A stretch of DNA of 64,000 nt from Methanosarcina mazei S-6 (GCF_000970205.1 NZ_CP009512.1:3348001-3412000), one strand, 5' to 3'. Positions 53,870 through 63,980 are shown, counted from the first letter of the stretch. The notes: a model not told the origin generated them from the sequence alone. Translations and numbers: made by a program.

Positions 53870-53918
53870 GAGGGTTCACTTCATCCCCTACCTAAAGGAA
53901 GGGGTATTCGTGACCCTC
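53870..53918. repeat. Nested hairpin element 2
   Basis: Outer stem GAGGGTTCAC/GTGACCCTC (one bulged base; 53870-53879, 53910-53918) around CCCCTACC-TAAA-GGAAGGGG (53885-53904) and a GTATTC link. The layout matches element 1 about 200 bases upstream. Confidence 0.7.
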
Positions 53919-54834
53919 TGCGCTCCCGTTGTAATAAAAAAACATCTCCCGAGTTCGTTACCTTTAGAACTAAGACCTGTTATCCAGATCCATATCCTTA
54001 CGTAGTTTTCGAGTTTTAATAAAAAAGGATAGAAATCAATCCACTATCTGCAAAGCGAACAGATATGCAGTCAGCTGGCGCTTATCCCCGGGTAACGTGC
54101 GTCCCGGGAGATGTCCAGCAGAATAGAAAAAGACAGATTCATGAAGACAAGAGGTGAAACAGGGAGGAAAAAGATGATTCAAACAAAAGCAATAGCCAGG
54201 GAACCTGAGATCGTGTGGGATCTCAATATCAGTAAGGATGGAAAGTCTTACCAGGAAAATTTTATTCTCTTATTTCCCAGGTACGTCAGTGCCATCGATG
54301 ATGAGTGAAAGTATTTACCCTTAAAGAACTCAAAAAAGTCAACCCATTTTCAAAATCCAATATAAAAACACCTCGGGAGAAAATTCTCCCGGGCAAACCT
54401 CCATTACCCATTTAATGGCAAAAAACAGGCTTATCATGGAAACCTGAGTAATTCAGCTTTTTTAAAGTAGAATTCGAGAATTATCAAATTCATTATAACT
54501 ATTCCTAAATACATCAGGTCTTTTTTCCAGTTCAGAAAAAATCAGGCCTTTTTTAAAGATATAGAGTAAATTCTCCAGAGTTAGCTTTCCGGTTTCAGAG
54601 AAGGGAAATTGAAAATAAATAAAAAGGTTGAAAGTAAGGTAAATGAGAAATTGAAAATAAATAGAAATGATGAAAATAGGGTAAAGAATGGAAGTAAAAT
54701 AAAAAGGTCAAAAATGAAATGATGAAAGTGAGTTAAAAGGAAGTAAAATAAAAAGATTAAAAATAGAATTAAAGAGGAAGAAAAAAGAGAGAAACGGTTA
54801 AAAAATAAAGCCGGAGAACTCTTCCTTAAAGAGT
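53919..54834. other. Spacer with palindrome and degenerate A-rich repeats
   Basis: CCCGGG occurs twice as a possible hairpin at 54087-54106. From 54600 to 54790 words such as GAAAATAAATA and GGAAGTAAAATAAAAAG recur loosely. Besides the small reading frame at 54174 no gene is seen. Confidence 0.4.
54174..54308 (+). CDS. Possible small protein (44 residues)
   Basis: GGGAGG stands six bases before an ATG that opens 44 codons (starting MIQTKAIAREPEIVWDL). The composition looks protein-like, with no low-complexity bias. There is no known relative and it lies alone in a long spacer, so it could be a real small gene or a leftover of a decayed one. Confidence 0.25.
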   Translation: MIQTKAIAREPEIVWDLNISKDGKSYQENFILLFPRYVSAIDDE

Positions 54835-54836
54835 TC
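54801..54836 (-). terminator. Terminator of the catalase gene
   Basis: Perfect 8-bp stem GAACTCTT/AAGAGTTC (54816-54823, 54829-54836) overlaps the stop codon and is followed on the minus strand by TTTATTTTTT. Confidence 0.75.
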
Positions 54837-56967
54837 AGGCAGGAACCTGTTCCTTTTTCTCCCTGTTCCAGTGGCGGTGCTGTGCAATTGCGATGGTAAA
54901 AGACTCATTAAAAGAGCTTCTGTCCCCTTCATTTCTGGCGGTCACCACCCCTTTATCGGAAACCACCTTATCAGCAGAACTCTTTCCTGCGAGTTTTATA
55001 TCCGGAAGATGGGCAGCTTTAAATAATTCGACTCCTTCGCCTGTTGCACCCAGAGGCTTGCAGTGCCTGAAAGCTTCATTGACGAAGTGGATAGCGTCCC
55101 CATGCTTTTTCAGGGTTTCCACATTTTCTTTTCCTCCGGGGATGTATACAGCATCATACAGAACCGATTCTGTAGTGCGGTAATTTTTGTCAACTTCAAT
55201 TTCCTGACCGTCCGAGCTCTTCAGCATGCCCTGGAATTTTGAGATAATGTCGGCTTTTGCTCCGCCGGCTTCCAGAGCCTGCATTGCCTGGCTCAGGTCT
55301 TTGTGGTCATATCCGTCCGCGACAAGGATGGCGATTTTCCTGGTTTTGATAGTATTTTTCACATTACGTTCACTGCGTTCCTGGCTCAAATTTGGCGATT
55401 CTTTAGCTACAGGAGAACCTCCTTTCTGTGCCGGAGCAGAGACACCGACCCCTTTTGCGATCTCTACTGCCAGGTCGCCATCGACGTTATTGAACATATC
55501 AACAACTGCCTGCCTGATTTTCTTGTCCTTGACCTTTCCTATTTCGAAATGGAAAGCCTCTATAATATGTTCTTTTTCAGGTTTCGACATGCTGTTCCAG
55601 AATAATTTTGCCTGGCTGAAAAAATCTTTGAACTTTTCGCTGCGGGAACGGATTATCTTGCCTTCCACTTTTTCCATATAATGGACATAACCGCCTTCTT
55701 CTGCAGAAGCTGGCCTTGGCTTGCCATCTCCTACAGTATTCGGGAAATAACTCGTTTTGCCCTTGTTTATTGTCATACGGTTATATCCTTCCCTCTGATT
55801 GTTAGCCACCGGTGCTAGCGCCCGATTAACTGGAATCTCCTGGAAGTTAGGACCTCCAAGGCGGATCAGTTGTGTATCAAGATACGAGAAAAGCCGTCCC
55901 TGCAGGAGAGGGTCATTGGAAAAGTCAATTCCCGGAACCACATTCGCAGGGCAAAACGCAACCTGCTCGGTCTCAGCAAAGAAATTATCAGGGTTGCGGT
56001 CCAGGGTCATTTTCCCTATCCATTTTATTGGTACATCCTCTTCCGGCCATAACTTTGTAGGGTCGAGAATATCAAAGTCAAATTTGAATTCATCCTCTTC
56101 CTCCAGGATCTGCACCCCTAACTCAAACTCAGGATAGGCTCCCATCTCAATGGCATCCCAGAGATCACGACGGTTAAAATCAGGGTCTTTTCCTGCTATT
56201 TTCTGAGTTTCGTCCCAGACAAGGGAATGAATTCCAAGCATGGGCTTCCAGTGGAATTTTATAAACCTGCCCTTACCTTCGGCATTGACAAAACGGAAGG
56301 TGTTAACCCCAAAACCCTCCATCATCCGGTAGCTTCTTGGAAGTGCACGGTCTGAAAGAACCCACATGATCATATGCGCATTTTCATGGTGGCATGACAC
56401 AAAGTCCCAGAAAGTATCATGCGCTGCAGAAGCCTGGGGAATCTGGTTATCCTGCTCAGGCTTGATCGCATGAACCAGGTCGGGAAACTTTATTGCATCC
56501 TGAATGAAAAAAACAGGCATGTTGTTGCCGACAAGGTCATAGTTTCCGTCCTCAGTGTAGAATTTAACAGCAAAACCCCGGACATCCCTGACAGTATCTG
56601 CCGAGCCCCTGAACCCTACAACGGTAGAAAAACGAACAAAAACCGGGGTTTTTTTATTAGGGTCCTGCAGGAATTTCGCACTTGTATATTCTGTTATGGG
56701 TTCATATACCTGGAAAAAACCATGCGCACCTGAGCCTCTGGCGTGAACGACTCTTTCAGGAATTCTTTCATGGTCAAAATGAGTTAATTTTTCTCTGAAG
56801 TGAAAGTCCTCAAGAAGGGTGGGTCCTCTTTCTCCTGCTTTGAGTGAGATGTCCGTATTATTTACCCTGACTCCCTGATTTGTAGTTAAAAACTCACGTT
56901 CCGGATCTTCATGGAACTTTTCCAACTGCTCCTCTTTGCTTTTTTCGTTAATCATCTTTTTATCCAT
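54835..56967 (-). CDS. katE: Large-subunit (HPII-type) catalase with DJ-1/PfpI C-terminal domain
   Basis: The 710-residue heme enzyme breaks down hydrogen peroxide. The catalytic His lies in [12 protein letters not shown] (about residue 75), the Asn in VGNNMPVFF (about 147) and the heme-ligand Tyr in [14 protein letters not shown] (about 367). Residues about 555-705 form a class I glutamine amidotransferase-like domain ([25 protein letters not shown]), present only in large-subunit catalases. A GGGAGGAT site precedes the ATG. The gene is monocistronic with a clear terminator. HPII-type catalases are more usual in bacteria, so the methanogen gene may have been acquired. Confidence 0.93.
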   Translation of the reverse strand: MDKKMINEKSKEEQLEKFHEDPEREFLTTNQGVRVNNTDISLKAGERGPTLLEDFHFREKLTHFDHERIPERVVHARGSGAHGFFQVYEPITEYTSAKFLQDPNKKTPVFVRFSTVVGFRGSADTVRDVRGFAVKFYTEDGNYDLVGNNMPVFFIQDAIKFPDLVHAIKPEQDNQIPQASAAHDTFWDFVSCHHENAHMIMWVLSDRALPRSYRMMEGFGVNTFRFVNAEGKGRFIKFHWKPMLGIHSLVWDETQKIAGKDPDFNRRDLWDAIEMGAYPEFELGVQILEEEDEFKFDFDILDPTKLWPEEDVPIKWIGKMTLDRNPDNFFAETEQVAFCPANVVPGIDFSNDPLLQGRLFSYLDTQLIRLGGPNFQEIPVNRALAPVANNQREGYNRMTINKGKTSYFPNTVGDGKPRPASAEEGGYVHYMEKVEGKIIRSRSEKFKDFFSQAKLFWNSMSKPEKEHIIEAFHFEIGKVKDKKIRQAVVDMFNNVDGDLAVEIAKGVGVSAPAQKGGSPVAKESPNLSQERSERNVKNTIKTRKIAILVADGYDHKDLSQAMQALEAGGAKADIISKFQGMLKSSDGQEIEVDKNYRTTESVLYDAVYIPGGKENVETLKKHGDAIHFVNEAFRHCKPLGATGEGVELFKAAHLPDIKLAGKSSADKVVSDKGVVTARNEGDRSSFNESFTIAIAQHRHWNREKKEQVPA

Positions 56968-57538
56968 ATACAGTTATCCTCCCAGTTTATATAGTCCAGA
57001 TTATTCGGTGCTGGAGCCCATAGTTTATACAAGAATTCAATAAGCATGGACTATCTACGATTCAGGTTCTGATGGAAGCAAAGGCGAGTAGCAACATAGC
57101 TCAGTGTAAGCAGTACCTGTGTTTGAGAAATCCCATTTAAGAGATACAGGAAAAAGCAGGCTCAGACCAGATGTACACTCCGGATTCAAAAAGCCTGCCA
57201 GGACCAGAAACTCAGCTTAAAGCTTACATTTGAGTACATTTCTATATACCCAACTCCCCATTCCTAGAATGTCCTATTATTATATGAGTTTTTTTATAAA
57301 TACAACAATTTCTTTATAGAGAAAAAGGGTTCTGGTCCAGTTAGAAACGGGCAAGCAGGAGGAATAGAGAAATTAAAAAATGGGAAATTTCATTATTAAG
57401 AACTTATACTAAAAGCTGCAGAAATTCTCATAATTTGTCGCATCTCAAGGACAGCTGTGGAAAAACTCATTAAAAACAGAAGATGTTGACCAGTGCAAGT
57501 TAATATAAATTTAATTTAGAAAAAGAGGATCATAAGAC
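56968..57538. other. Divergent intergenic region between catalase and methyltransferase genes
   Basis: TATA-like sequences for the catalase stand on the minus strand near 56987-56994 (CTATATAA) and 57021-57027. A stretch at 57090-57150 faintly recalls a tRNA but cannot be folded into one. No gene is seen. Confidence 0.4.
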
Positions 57539-58339
57539 ATGACCGAGTATGTGCATGGTTATTCGGAAAGAGAGGCTCTCCGCCTTTCAGTACAGGCTGA
57601 AACACTTGAAAAACTTCTCCACCATGACACCGTATATCCACCCGGAGCAAAAGTGCTAGAAGCCGGCTGCGGAATAGGAGCCCAGACTGTAATCCTGGCA
57701 AAAAACAACCCTGATGCGGAAATTACTTCGATTGACATTTCCCCGGAATCCCTTGAAAAAGCCAGGGAAAATACTGAAAAAAATGGGATTAAAAATGTTA
57801 AATTCCTGCAGGCAAATATTTTTTCTCTTCCTTTTGAAGACAGCAGTTTTGACCACATTTTTGTCTGTTTCGTGCTTGAGCACCTGCAAAGCCCGGAAGA
57901 AGCCTTAAAAAGCCTGAAGAAAGTCCTCAAGCCCGGAGGTACGATTACAGTGATCGAAGGAGACCATGGGTCCTGCTACTTCCATCCTGAAGGAAAAAAA
58001 GCCATTGAAGCCTGGAACTGTCTCATCCGGGTTCAGGCTTACATGAAAGGAAACTCCCTGGTCGGCCGCCAGATTTACCCCCTTCTTCAGGAGTCCGGGT
58101 TTGAAAAAATAAGAGTGGAGCCAAGAATGGTTTATATAGATTCCAGCAAACCCGAACTTGTGAACGGCTTCATCCTGAAAACCATCATCCCTATGGTAGA
58201 AGGCGTAAAAGAACAGTCCCTGAAAATGCAGATAATTAAAGAAGAAGAATGGGAAAAAGGAATAGAAGAACTCCATAAGACTGCAGAACACGGAGGAACC
58301 TTCTGCTATACTTTCTTTAAAGGATGGGGGACAAAATGA
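57539..58339 (+). CDS. SAM-dependent methyltransferase (class I)
   Basis: The 266-residue protein has the Rossmann-type motifs: motif I VLEAGCGIGAQT (about residue 40), ITSIDISPESLEKAR (motif II, about 62), an acidic turn (FLQANIFSLPF, about 91) and FEDSSFDHIFVCFVLEHL. It belongs to the UbiE/Methyltransf_11 group. The N-terminus YVHGYSEREALRLSVQAETLEKLLH is seen in a set of small-molecule methyltransferases. The substrate is unknown. It is a single gene. Confidence 0.85.
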   Translation: MTEYVHGYSEREALRLSVQAETLEKLLHHDTVYPPGAKVLEAGCGIGAQTVILAKNNPDAEITSIDISPESLEKARENTEKNGIKNVKFLQANIFSLPFEDSSFDHIFVCFVLEHLQSPEEALKSLKKVLKPGGTITVIEGDHGSCYFHPEGKKAIEAWNCLIRVQAYMKGNSLVGRQIYPLLQESGFEKIRVEPRMVYIDSSKPELVNGFILKTIIPMVEGVKEQSLKMQIIKEEEWEKGIEELHKTAEHGGTFCYTFFKGWGTK

Positions 58340-58661
58340 GAACCTAACTTGAGATGGATATCTATCTTAAAAATTCAAAGAGAAAGATGGGCCTGTTTTC
58401 AGGACACATTCTTCCAGAATACTTGCAAAAACCGATTCTCTGAGAGAATTGTAATATCAATTCCTTTTTCTATGATCAATTCCTTTTTCGATGATCAATT
58501 CCTTTTTCGATGAATTCCGGGCATGCAGGATGGTAATGGATGAATGGCTGAGATAAATACCATAACAGCCCGGAGAAAAACCTGCAGTCCAATATAATAC
58601 TTACATACTGTGGTTCCGGTTTTTAAGGCGACTGCATGACCCATTTTTGATTTTGAGGGGA
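58340..58661. other. Convergent spacer with T-rich repeats
   Basis: It holds the triple repeat at 58456-58512 and no gene. The T runs could end the methyltransferase transcript. Confidence 0.45.
58456..58512. repeat. 19-bp tandem repeat, three units
   Basis: ATCAATTCCTTTTTCGATG occurs three times head to tail (first copy with T for G at position 16). Confidence 0.9.
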
Positions 58662-59806
58662 TCATTTCCCAAATAATTTAACAACCTCTTTTAGCATCTG
58701 ACTGACAGGAATTTTTTGAGGGCACTTTTCTTCACACTGTCCGCATTCCGTACAGTTTGAAGCCTGTCCTTCAAGGCCGCTGTACAGAGCTTTTTCTCCT
58801 TCTGCGTTATCAAACATTTCAGCATTATTGAGGTACTTGAAATTCTCAGGGATATTCACTCCTGAAGGGCAGGGCATACAATACCGGCATCCGGTACAGT
58901 TAACCCTGGTCTTTGACATGTAGATTTTTTTTACACGCGAAATGAGCTCTCTTTCCCTCTCAGTCAGGGAGTCCGGAAGACCTCCAGACGCGAATTTTAC
59001 GTTATCTTCAACATGTTTTATCTCAGACATCCCGCTAAGTACCACAGCTATTTCCGGATAGTCCCACAGATATCGAAGGCTCCATTCAACAGGGCTTCTC
59101 TGTATATCAGCAGAATCCCAGATTTCCTGAATTTCAGGTGGCATCCCTGAGACAAGGTAACCCCCTCGCATGGGCTCCATAATAACTATACCAAGGCCCT
59201 TTGACGCGGCATACATCAAACCGTCTTTTCCTGCCTGGAAATTTTCATCCATAAAGTTGTACTGTATCTGACATAGAGTCCACGGGTAGAATCGACTATT
59301 TCCTTAAACAATTCAGGGCTGTCATGGAAGGAGAATCCCGTATATTTTATTCTGCCATCCTCAAGGGCAGAGTCAAGGAAATCAAAAATTCCATGCTTTT
59401 TAACCAGATCCCAGAAGTCACTGTTTAAAGCGTGCGCCAGATAGAAATCAATGGAATCAGTTTTAAGCCTTTCAAGCTGTTCGTTCAAATACCTGTCCAT
59501 GTCTTTTCTGCTTGCAACCAGCCAGCTCGGGAGTTTGGTTGCGATATAGACTTTATCACGGTAGCCGTCTTCAAGAGCCTTCCCGAGAACGGATTCGCTC
59601 ATGCCACCATGGTAAGGATAGGCAGTATCAATGTAATTAACACCGGAATCGATGGCATAACGGATCATCTCTATGGATTTTTCCTCATCAACCCGGGTAT
59701 CATCTCCCCCTATAACAGGGAGACGCATGGTGCCAAAACCCAGTATGGAAACTTTTTCGTCCGTCCTGCCAAGTCTTCTGTATAACATATATTTTTGCCC
59801 CCTCAA
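58662..59806 (-). pseudogene. Aldo/keto reductase with C-terminal ferredoxin domain, frameshifted
   Basis: Two overlapping frames together make one protein of about 381 residues. The first (59806 to about 59290) has the aldo/keto reductase start RLGRTDEKVSILGFGTMRL, catalytic DTAYPYHGG and ATKLPSW; the second (to 58662) has QIQYNFMDENFQAG, the end of the barrel and cluster-binding cysteines CTGCRYCMPCPSG and CTECGQCEEKCP. The frames meet at GATTCTACCCG (about 59286-59296): one extra T there would restore VDFYPWTLCQIQYNF. A single-base deletion, or a sequencing error, is therefore likely. The intact relatives are reductases of unknown substrate. Confidence 0.8.
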
Positions 59807-60291
59807 GAAAAATACTTGAAACCCATATCGAAATGAATCCCTTACCCCCCTTTGTCATGATAGAAGATAACGCTTTGTGTAAGCTACAGGCTACACGGAA
59901 GAAAATGAAGTCCTGAAAAAAGGCTTCCAGCCCGAAGAAAGCTCCCCGGGAACTACAGCTTCCGGACCAGAAAAACATACAGAAAACTCAGCACATTAGA
60001 AAACATAATGATGGCAGATATTATATAAAAAGAGCCTAATTTAGAATGGGAAATGGATGGGAAAACAAAAGTCATTCTTTGCGAGCCATTTACCAGGGAG
60101 TAGGGAAAAATAATTCAGGGGTTTAAAACGTAAGGTAGTGATTTTTCAGTCTGGAAACTTGCCTGATAGACGACAGTCCGGACTGCAAATCTCATTGATT
60201 GATGAAAATAATCCAGAATGGGGGCAGTTCGACCATGGAAAAAGCCACGCTGACAATACTTCCGCGTTGAACCCTTTATGAAGGTGTATTG
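59807..60291. other. Divergent spacer, no gene seen
   Basis: The minus-strand frame at 59700-59978 runs across the reductase start and lacks coding features. AAGGTG at 60281-60286 is the ribosome-binding site for the next gene. Confidence 0.4.
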
Positions 60292-61251
60292 TTGGATCTG
60301 GAAGCCTTGAAGAAAGCCACTGCAGCCTTCCTGGTGCTTACAGCAATATTACTGGTCGTCAGTAACCGGGCAGAAATTGTGCCCTTGCTGGAAGAAAGCT
60401 GGAAGATCCTCAGTGATACACGGATTATGTATGTTTTTCTGGCATCCTCAGTTTATCTGCTGAGCGTGTACTTTTTTGCAGTCCGCTGGCAGCAGGTGCT
60501 CTCTTCCATTGGATATAACCTTAAAGCCGTAAATCTCCTCCCGATTATGTTTGGAGCAGCGTTCGTGAATAATATTACTCCTGCAAGCAGGACAGGAGGA
60601 GAGTCCCTGCGCATAATCTGGGCTAACAGGAGTTTTGGGATCACGTATACCCACGCTGTCATAACTATCCTTTTTGAAAGACTGGTTGAAGCAATTCCTG
60701 TTGCCCTGCTGTTTCTTTACATCCTGTATTTATCCCCTTCTTTTGAAAGCCTTCTCCATCTCCAGAGAAAAATTCTAACGTTTAATTCTTCCCTGCTATG
60801 GGTTTTAATCCTGATAGGGGGAGGAATAGGAGTGAGGATCCTCATAAGAAAATCTTCCATTTTCACGAGAAAGTTATATCAGGACTGGAAACAGCTGAAC
60901 AGGTCTTTTGTCCCTGTACTCCTCCTGTCCTGCCTGGTCTGGGGACTTGATGTGATACGCATCAAGCTGGTAGCTTCCGCCCTTTCCCTCCCTCTGTCCA
61001 TGGATATTATAATAGTGTTCTCAGTCCTTTACCTCGTACTCGGATGCCTGCCAATCACTCCCGGAGGGCTGGGAATCGTAGAGGGAGGCCTGGTTTCACT
61101 TCTCCTGTATTTTGGGATGTCCCCTGCTTCAGCAGGCAGTTTCGTATTTCTCGAGCGGTTTGTGTCCTACGGGCTAAGCAGCCTGATAGGTATCCTGTAT
61201 CTGTTTTATTATGGGGGGTTTAAGATCTGGAAAGATACAAAATCGCATTAA
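60292..61251 (+). CDS. Flippase-like membrane protein (UPF0104/LPG synthase TM family)
   Basis: The 319-residue integral membrane protein has about eight helices and the family motifs NNITPASRTGGESLR (about residue 88) and PITPGGLGIVEGG (about 260), plus FERLVEAIP. Members are thought to move or modify lipid-linked compounds. The start is a TTG: the pair TTG TTG at 60289 and 60292 follows AAGGTG, and the second gives the better spacing. The next gene, a glycosyltransferase, overlaps by about 25 bases, which suggests joint work on glycolipids or surface glycans. Confidence 0.82.
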   Translation: MDLEALKKATAAFLVLTAILLVVSNRAEIVPLLEESWKILSDTRIMYVFLASSVYLLSVYFFAVRWQQVLSSIGYNLKAVNLLPIMFGAAFVNNITPASRTGGESLRIIWANRSFGITYTHAVITILFERLVEAIPVALLFLYILYLSPSFESLLHLQRKILTFNSSLLWVLILIGGGIGVRILIRKSSIFTRKLYQDWKQLNRSFVPVLLLSCLVWGLDVIRIKLVASALSLPLSMDIIIVFSVLYLVLGCLPITPGGLGIVEGGLVSLLLYFGMSPASAGSFVFLERFVSYGLSSLIGILYLFYYGGFKIWKDTKSH

Positions 61252-62423
61252 TCAGTGACTGGTATTTCCCAAAAATAGGGGGAATCGAGTATTGTATGCA
61301 TTCTCTTGCAAAAACCCTGATCCAGGAAGGACATGAAGTCCATATTATTACAAGGAGCTATCCCGGCATCCCTCAGTACAGCATGAGGGACAGAATTAAG
61401 ATAATAAGGGTAGGAAGTGATCCCTTTCCGGGACAGAAGCGTTTCATGATGCCCGGGGCATATAAAGAACTCTACAACCTTCTGAGATCGGAAAATTATG
61501 ATATGATTCACTCTCACGGGCTTGACTCACCGCTAAGCATGGCTGCTCTGCTCATGTCCAGAAAAATCGGGCTTCCTTCCGTAGTTACAAACCATTCCCT
61601 TGTAGGACACACAGCTCTCAGCCCTGCTCTCTACCTTGCCGGCAAACTGCTTGTCAGGAATGCGGATGCCGTAATTGCAGTTAGTTCTGCAGTTGAGAAG
61701 GATTCAAAACTGATGACAAAAAAGCCAGTTTACAGGATATTTAATGGGATCGAATGTGAAGAAAACAGCTGTAAAGCTACCCTTCCCATCAACAGGGAAG
61801 AAAAAATCGTGATCGCCAGTGTAGCCCGAATGACAAGAAAAAAAGGAGTCCATCACCTTGTAAAGCTTGCCCCTGCCCTGCTTAAAAAACACGAAAACCT
61901 GATGTTTGTTATGATAGGAGACGGACCCCTTACAAAAAAGCTGGAAAAGAGAGTAAAAAAGTGCGGCTTATCCGATAATTTCTATTTTACAGGGGAAATA
62001 ACCCGGAATAAAGTGCTTGATTATCTTGAGCAGGCTGACATCTTTGCTCACCCATCCGGAGACGAAGGGTTCGGGATTTCAATACTGGAAGCAATTTTGA
62101 AAAAAGTCCCTGTTGTGGCAATGAACCACAGCGGTGTTTCGGATATTATTGAGCACGGTGTAGACGGTTTTCTTGCAGAAGACCTCACGGAATTTTCATC
62201 CTGCCTTGAAACCCTTATTGAGAACCCGGAACTGAGAACTGAATTTGCCCGGAAAGCAGCTGAAGGGCTTCCAAAATATGACTGGGACAGGATTTATGAG
62301 CAGACATGCCGGGTGTATACAGGCATTATTAATGGAAAACATCACAACAGGAGTCTTGAACAGGAGAGCCTATCAGAGAGCGACTACAAAAAGTTGCTTA
62401 AAAAGACAGACCAGAGAGAATAA
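61227..62423 (+). CDS. GT4-family glycosyltransferase, probable CTG start
   Basis: The 398-residue enzyme has the GT-B fold: the N-terminal KIALISDWYFPKIGGIEY with the Gly-Gly loop, and in the C-terminal half ARMTRKKGVHHLV (about 205), MIGDGP and the sugar-nucleotide motif HPSGDEGFGISILEA (about 275). Conventional starts give only ATG 61296, which would remove the essential GGIE loop. The frame continues upstream to a TAA at 61221. A CTG at 61227 has GGGGGG eight bases before it and gives a complete protein, so I use it. It overlaps the flippase-like gene and probably adds sugars to lipid or surface glycans. Confidence 0.8.
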   Translation: MERYKIALISDWYFPKIGGIEYCMHSLAKTLIQEGHEVHIITRSYPGIPQYSMRDRIKIIRVGSDPFPGQKRFMMPGAYKELYNLLRSENYDMIHSHGLDSPLSMAALLMSRKIGLPSVVTNHSLVGHTALSPALYLAGKLLVRNADAVIAVSSAVEKDSKLMTKKPVYRIFNGIECEENSCKATLPINREEKIVIASVARMTRKKGVHHLVKLAPALLKKHENLMFVMIGDGPLTKKLEKRVKKCGLSDNFYFTGEITRNKVLDYLEQADIFAHPSGDEGFGISILEAILKKVPVVAMNHSGVSDIIEHGVDGFLAEDLTEFSSCLETLIENPELRTEFARKAAEGLPKYDWDRIYEQTCRVYTGIINGKHHNRSLEQESLSESDYKKLLKKTDQRE

Positions 62424-62587
62424 CTGGATAAATAAACGGAAAAATGCTGGGAAATGATGAAGAAACCGGGAAGATGAATGGTTTCAAAAGTTTTTGAACC
62501 AATGTTTAAATATAAAAAATATCATAATACGCTTAGAGATTTCACGCTGTTAACATATAAAATACAGGTAAAAAAGGAGCCATAAAA

Positions 62588-62911
62588 ATGAGAATGCTGG
62601 AAGAATTTTTTCCTGAATTCACGGAAAAGCTGGACGAGATTGACAAGCTCTATGCCGAAAAAAGGATGATTGACGAAAAGACCTATCAGTTCATCTGCTT
62701 TGCCCTCTCGATTAAAGCCAGGTCCAAACCCTGTGTCCTGAAGCACTTCAAGGGAGCACTTGAAGCAGGAGCCACAGTCAAAGAGCTCTCATATATCTTT
62801 GCCCTGGTAATGAGGGAAGCCGCAGGCGCAGACGACTGCTGGACTCATGATGTAATAGGAGACTGGAAAGAGATCCTGAAAGGCAATATTTCATGCAGCT
62901 GCGAAAAATAA
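62588..62911 (+). CDS. AhpD-like (carboxymuconolactone decarboxylase family) protein
   Basis: The 107-residue helical protein matches the CMD/AhpD family around KARSKPCVLKHFKGALEAGAT (about residue 47). The usual C-x2-C redox pair reads S-x2-C here, so the first Cys is missing, though CWTHD and a CSC near the C-terminus provide others. Family members reduce peroxiredoxins or act in peroxide defence. A GGAG site lies eight bases before the ATG. It is a separate small unit after the glycosyltransferase gene. Confidence 0.8.
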   Translation: MRMLEEFFPEFTEKLDEIDKLYAEKRMIDEKTYQFICFALSIKARSKPCVLKHFKGALEAGATVKELSYIFALVMREAAGADDCWTHDVIGDWKEILKGNISCSCEK

Positions 62912-62999
62912 AGACATGGAATATTTCAGAAAATAGTTTTCGGATTACCTCAAAACAAACTTTCTTTTTTTCAGACTCCAGTGAAGAATTAAATCATTC

Positions 63000-63980
63000 T
63001 TAAAAATCCGTCAGCTTGAGCTGTTTTGGGCGAGAGAGTTTTATTTCCAGAGGTTTCATGTAATCGGCTGAGAGATGATATTTTTCCATAAGACTCCTGA
63101 TTATCCCGTAAAGTTCAGCTTTATAAGCTCTGTCAGCCCCGCCTTTTGCGTACAATTTACGGTAGGGGTCCAGAAGTCCGGGAAAACTGCACGCAAGAAA
63201 ATTGAAAAAATTCTTTCTGGTTTCTCCCCTCAGATAAAGCAGTCCCGGAAGAGCATAATCCACCTCACATTCTGCTGCATGGGAAAGAACCTGTTCGAGG
63301 TTCTGAGGGCTGTCTGTAAGGAAAGGAAGAACTGGCATCATATGGAGCCCGGTGGTGGCTTTTGTGTCTTTAAAAGCCCGGAGGACTGAAAAACGTTTTT
63401 CAGGAGAAGAAGCCAGGGGTTCCAGTATAGAGCTCAGCTCTTCATCTACGGTTGTAACCGTGACCGCAATATTTACCTGCGTAAGTTCGGCAAGTTCTTC
63501 AAGAAGGTCGTAATCTCTGAGTATGAGATCGGATTTTGTGGATATGGTAACCGGGTTTTTGTATTCGATCATTACAGCCAGAACTTTACGCATCAAACCG
63601 TATTTTTCCTCAGCAGGCTGGTAGCTGTCACATACCCCGCCTATATTGATTACCTCTTTTTTCCAGGAACGAGATCCGAGCTGTTTTTCAAGGGCTTCTG
63701 CAATGTTTGTCTTTACATAGATTTTCCGAAAAAAATCTGAGTCTTCCTCCTCTGAAGATGAGGCTTTTTCCTCTTTCTCCAGATAGCTGTGAGAATACAG
63801 TGCATAACAGTATTTACAGCCGTGCTCGCATCCCCTATAAACGTTCAGATCCCACTGGAACGGCAGTGAGAGCCTGCTTGTTTCCTTGATTTTATTGAGG
63901 GTTTTTTTAACCTGGATTTCTTCAAACATCCCGGGATAAGATAAGGTTGAAAGCCATAAGAAACTTGGCGGGGCAGCCAT
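63000..63980 (-). CDS. Radical SAM protein, SPL-like family
   Basis: The 326-residue protein has the cluster motif [19 protein letters not shown] (about residue 50; C-x3-C-x2-C) and [19 protein letters not shown] (about 112), which place it near spore photoproduct lyase-like (SplB) radical SAM proteins; its reaction is unknown. The C-terminal [15 protein letters not shown] is typical of this group. The first ATG is at 63980, but the ATG at 63929 ([13 protein letters not shown]) may be the true start, as neither has a strong ribosome-binding site. The upstream region is outside the window. Confidence 0.85.
   Translation of the reverse strand: MAAPPSFLWLSTLSYPGMFEEIQVKKTLNKIKETSRLSLPFQWDLNVYRGCEHGCKYCYALYSHSYLEKEEKASSSEEEDSDFFRKIYVKTNIAEALEKQLGSRSWKKEVINIGGVCDSYQPAEEKYGLMRKVLAVMIEYKNPVTISTKSDLILRDYDLLEELAELTQVNIAVTVTTVDEELSSILEPLASSPEKRFSVLRAFKDTKATTGLHMMPVLPFLTDSPQNLEQVLSHAAECEVDYALPGLLYLRGETRKNFFNFLACSFPGLLDPYRKLYAKGGADRAYKAELYGIIRSLMEKYHLSADYMKPLEIKLSRPKQLKLTDF

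Noticed and set aside
57080-57150. tRNA-like sequence (TAGCTCAGT near 57095 and TTTGAGAAATCCC near 57122)
   Set aside because: No acceptor stem or anticodon arm can be formed; taken as chance or a very old remnant.
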